Shown here: positions 13,526-14,579 of the stretch, piece after piece
Position numbering within the stretch: position 1 is the stretch's first letter
How the letters are laid out: each line of letters begins with the position of its first letter
Assembly (NCBI GenBank): GCA_964614855.1
Contig: CAZTMX010000064.1
Span: 1-14,579, forward strand
Reading direction: 5' to 3'
Length of the DNA stretch: 14,579 nucleotides
Source: CAWJHE01 sp964614855
Lineage (GTDB): Bacteria > Chloroflexota > Anaerolineae > Anaerolineales > UBA4823
The notes under the pieces: generated by a model
What the model was told of the DNA's origin: nothing
Databases searched by the model: none
Seen by the model: only the letters and a program-made list of their open reading frames with translations
Translations under genes and position numbers: made by a program

Positions 13526-13543
13526 CGCCGGCACGCACCGGCG
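13526..13543 (-). promoter_or_regulatory. GC-rich hairpin in the mraZ leader
   Basis: CGCCGG and CCGGCG pair perfectly (6 bp, all G-C) around a 6-nt loop, between the MraZ boxes and the mraZ ribosome-binding site. No T-run follows, so it is not a terminator. It could stabilise the 5' end of the mRNA or be part of the operator. The structure is seen; the role is unknown. Confidence 0.45.
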
Positions 13544-13570
13544 CTCCACTTTGTCCCACTTTCTCCCACA
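13544..13570 (-). promoter_or_regulatory. MraZ-binding repeats (operator)
   Basis: On the minus strand three boxes occur at exact 10-bp spacing: GTGGGA (13569-13564), GTGGGA (13559-13554) and GTGGAG (13549-13544), with AAA-type spacers between the first two pairs. Tandem TGGG repeats at one helical turn are the established MraZ target in other bacteria. Here they begin a few bases downstream of the expected transcription start, where bound MraZ would block initiation. The third box is imperfect. Confidence 0.8.
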
Positions 13571-13579
13571 ATCACCTGT

Positions 13580-13608
13580 AGTATATACGAAATCGTTGTT
13601 AAAAGCAA
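13580..13608 (-). promoter_or_regulatory. Promoter of the mraZ (dcw) operon
   Basis: On the minus strand TTGCTT (13608-13603) and TATACT (13585-13580) are separated by 17 bp, a good match to the housekeeping sigma-70/SigA consensus. Transcription would start near 13573, immediately before the MraZ boxes, giving a leader of about 75 nt. This is the only clear promoter between the maeB-like terminator and mraZ. Confidence 0.7.
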
Positions 13609-13614
13609 GTATCC

Positions 13615-13631
13615 GAATCCTTAAAAGATTC
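13615..13631. repeat. Small inverted repeat upstream of the mraZ promoter
   Basis: GAATC and GATTC form a 5-bp inverted repeat around 7 nt (CTTAAAA), just upstream of the -35 box. A further GAATCGG on the minus strand lies about 20 bp upstream. It could be an activator or second-regulator site; the evidence is weak. Confidence 0.25.
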
Positions 13632-13702
13632 AATAGAGACAGGATTTGCCCGATTCATATGCGCAATCAATGGAATACAAACCCTAAAACATTGCAGAAT
13701 AA

Positions 13703-13735
13703 TAAAAAAAGGGCTGCCCAATTCCAGGACAGCCC
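13703..13735 (-). terminator. Rho-independent terminator of the maeB-like gene
   Basis: Minus-strand GGGCTG...CAGCCC (13735-13730 with 13716-13711), extended by two G-C pairs past a mismatch, is followed directly by seven T (13710-13704). It lies 37 bp after the maeB-like stop and shields the dcw promoter from read-through. No T-run occurs on the other side, so it acts on minus-strand transcription only. Confidence 0.88.
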
Positions 13736-13771
13736 ATTGTTACGCTTGCAGGAACAAATCTCTAGCTGATA

Positions 13772-14579
13772 CTAATTCTCCCGTGCCATCGCATCCATCA
13801 CCGCCACCGCGGCGATATTGACGATATCCCGCACTTCGTCCCCGGTTTGCAGTACGTGTACAGGGGCGCCCATGCCGAGCAGGATAGGGCCAATCGCCTG
13901 GGCATTGCCTAACCTTGCCAGCAGTTTGTAAGCGATATTGGCTGACTCGAGTGAGGGGAAGACCAACACATTGGCTTCACGTACCTTGCTGAATGGATAG
14001 CGCTCATCCACGATCTCGCCAACCACGGCGGTATCCGCCTGCATCTCACCATCCACCGCAAAGTCCACACACTTCTCCTGCAGAATTTCCACCGCCTTGC
14101 GTACCTTTTCAGATAGCGGATGCAGCGTACTGCCGAAGTTCGAAAAGGACAGTAGGGCGACCCGCGGCGTTAGTCCTAACCGGCGGGCAAAATCCGCCGA
14201 CAGGCAGGCAATATCCGCCAGATCCTGCGCGGATGGATCGATGTTGACCGTCGCATCGGTAAAGACATAGGTGCGGTTCTCAACGATCATGATATAGACC
14301 CCTGCAGCGATTTCACCACCGGTCTGCGCATGGTGAATTTGCAGCGCCGGGCGGATCACTTCAGGATATTCGTAGGTCAGGCCCGATACAAAAGCATCCG
14401 CGTCCCCCATCTTGACCATCATGGGTCCCAATACATTCGGGTCGTGTACACGTTTTTGTGCCCGACGCAAAGTGACACCTTTACGTTGGCGCAGTTCATA
14501 ATAAGTTTTGGCGTATTCTTCCTGCCGTGCAAAACTTTGCGGATTGACAATGCTGGGTTTACAATCCAAACCCAGAGTC
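13772..14579 (-). CDS. maeB: NADP-malic enzyme C-terminal, phosphate-acetyltransferase-like domain (5' end outside the window)
   Basis: The frame is open to the right edge and reads the final ~269 residues of a protein. They match the phosphotransacetylase-like C-terminal domain of large MaeB malic enzymes: N-P-Q-S-F-A-R-Q-E-E-Y, Y-Y-E-L-R-Q-R-K-G-V-T, G-D-A-D-A-F-V-S-G, S-F-S-N-F-G-S, D-G-E-M-Q-A-D-T-A, F-P-S-L-E-S-A-N-I-A-Y-K-L, and G-P-I-L-L-G-M. MaeB makes pyruvate, CO2 and NADPH from malate; in studied members this domain has no acetyltransferase activity and may bind acetyl-CoA as an effector. The Q-R-K-G-V-T linker favours MaeB over a free Pta, but the malic-enzyme half is not visible, so Pta remains possible. 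A TTG at 14569 is only an in-frame codon, not a convincing start, since conserved coding continues through it. It is unrelated to the dcw operon. Confidence 0.82.
   Translation of the reverse strand, partial: TLGLDCKPSIVNPQSFARQEEYAKTYYELRQRKGVTLRRAQKRVHDPNVLGPMMVKMGDADAFVSGLTYEYPEVIRPALQIHHAQTGGEIAAGVYIMIVENRTYVFTDATVNIDPSAQDLADIACLSADFARRLGLTPRVALLSFSNFGSTLHPLSEKVRKAVEILQEKCVDFAVDGEMQADTAVVGEIVDERYPFSKVREANVLVFPSLESANIAYKLLARLGNAQAIGPILLGMGAPVHVLQTGDEVRDIVNIAAVAVMDAMAREN

Noticed and set aside
13632..13702. Possible second promoter or small gene between the maeB terminator and the mraZ promoter
   Set aside because: AT-rich stretch with no -35/-10 pair at acceptable spacing and no start codon with a ribosome-binding site that I could support.

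Overview
The window is a compact cell-wall and cell-division (dcw) gene cluster. Every convincing gene lies on the minus strand, so the cluster reads from right (about 13.6 kb) to left (1). In transcription order it encodes mraZ, rsmH (mraW), an FtsL-like protein, the septal PBP (ftsI), murF, mraY, murD, ftsW, murG, a CvpA-like membrane protein, a fused murC-murB, and the N-terminal part of ddl, which runs off the left edge. Upstream of mraZ, at the right edge and also on the minus strand, is the C-terminal part of a malic-enzyme/phosphate-acetyltransferase protein (maeB-like). It ends in a rho-independent terminator that separates it from the dcw operon.

The source is probably a bacterium of the Chloroflexota, most likely class Anaerolineae. 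This is inferred from sequence flavour: a MurG with a P-D-I-E-P-G segment in place of H-E-Q-N, a MurD ending with L-S-P-G-G-T-S-F-D, a MurF with R-H-S-A-H-T, moderate GC and the MurC-MurB fusion. I could not run a search, so the assignment is tentative.

Layout: 13772-14579 maeB-like 3' part; 13703-13735 its terminator; 13580-13608 a good sigma-70-type promoter; 13544-13570 three GTGG boxes at 10-bp period (the MraZ operator pattern); 13526-13543 a GC-rich leader hairpin; then twelve genes with tiny gaps or overlaps down to position 1. The only sizeable gap inside the operon (78 bp, rsmH to ftsL) holds a 55-nt element that can fold into a three-way-junction-like shape. The ftsW 3' end overlaps murG by 80 bp, and the murG Shine-Dalgarno sequence sits in a hairpin there.

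How the genes work together: MurB, MurC, MurD, MurF and Ddl make UDP-MurNAc-pentapeptide in the cytoplasm. MraY loads it on undecaprenyl phosphate to give lipid I, and MurG adds GlcNAc to give lipid II. FtsW polymerises and FtsI crosslinks the product at the septum, with the FtsL-like protein as scaffold. MraZ represses the operon, and RsmH is its usual partner, an rRNA methyltransferase. murE, expected between ftsI and murF, is absent, and ftsQ/ftsA/ftsZ are not in the window. No mobile elements, tRNAs, rRNAs or CRISPR arrays were seen. The window is mostly a conserved locus; the novelty lies in details: an atypical MurG active site, an atypical MurF, a repeat insertion in MurD, the MurC-MurB fusion, and possible structured RNA controls.
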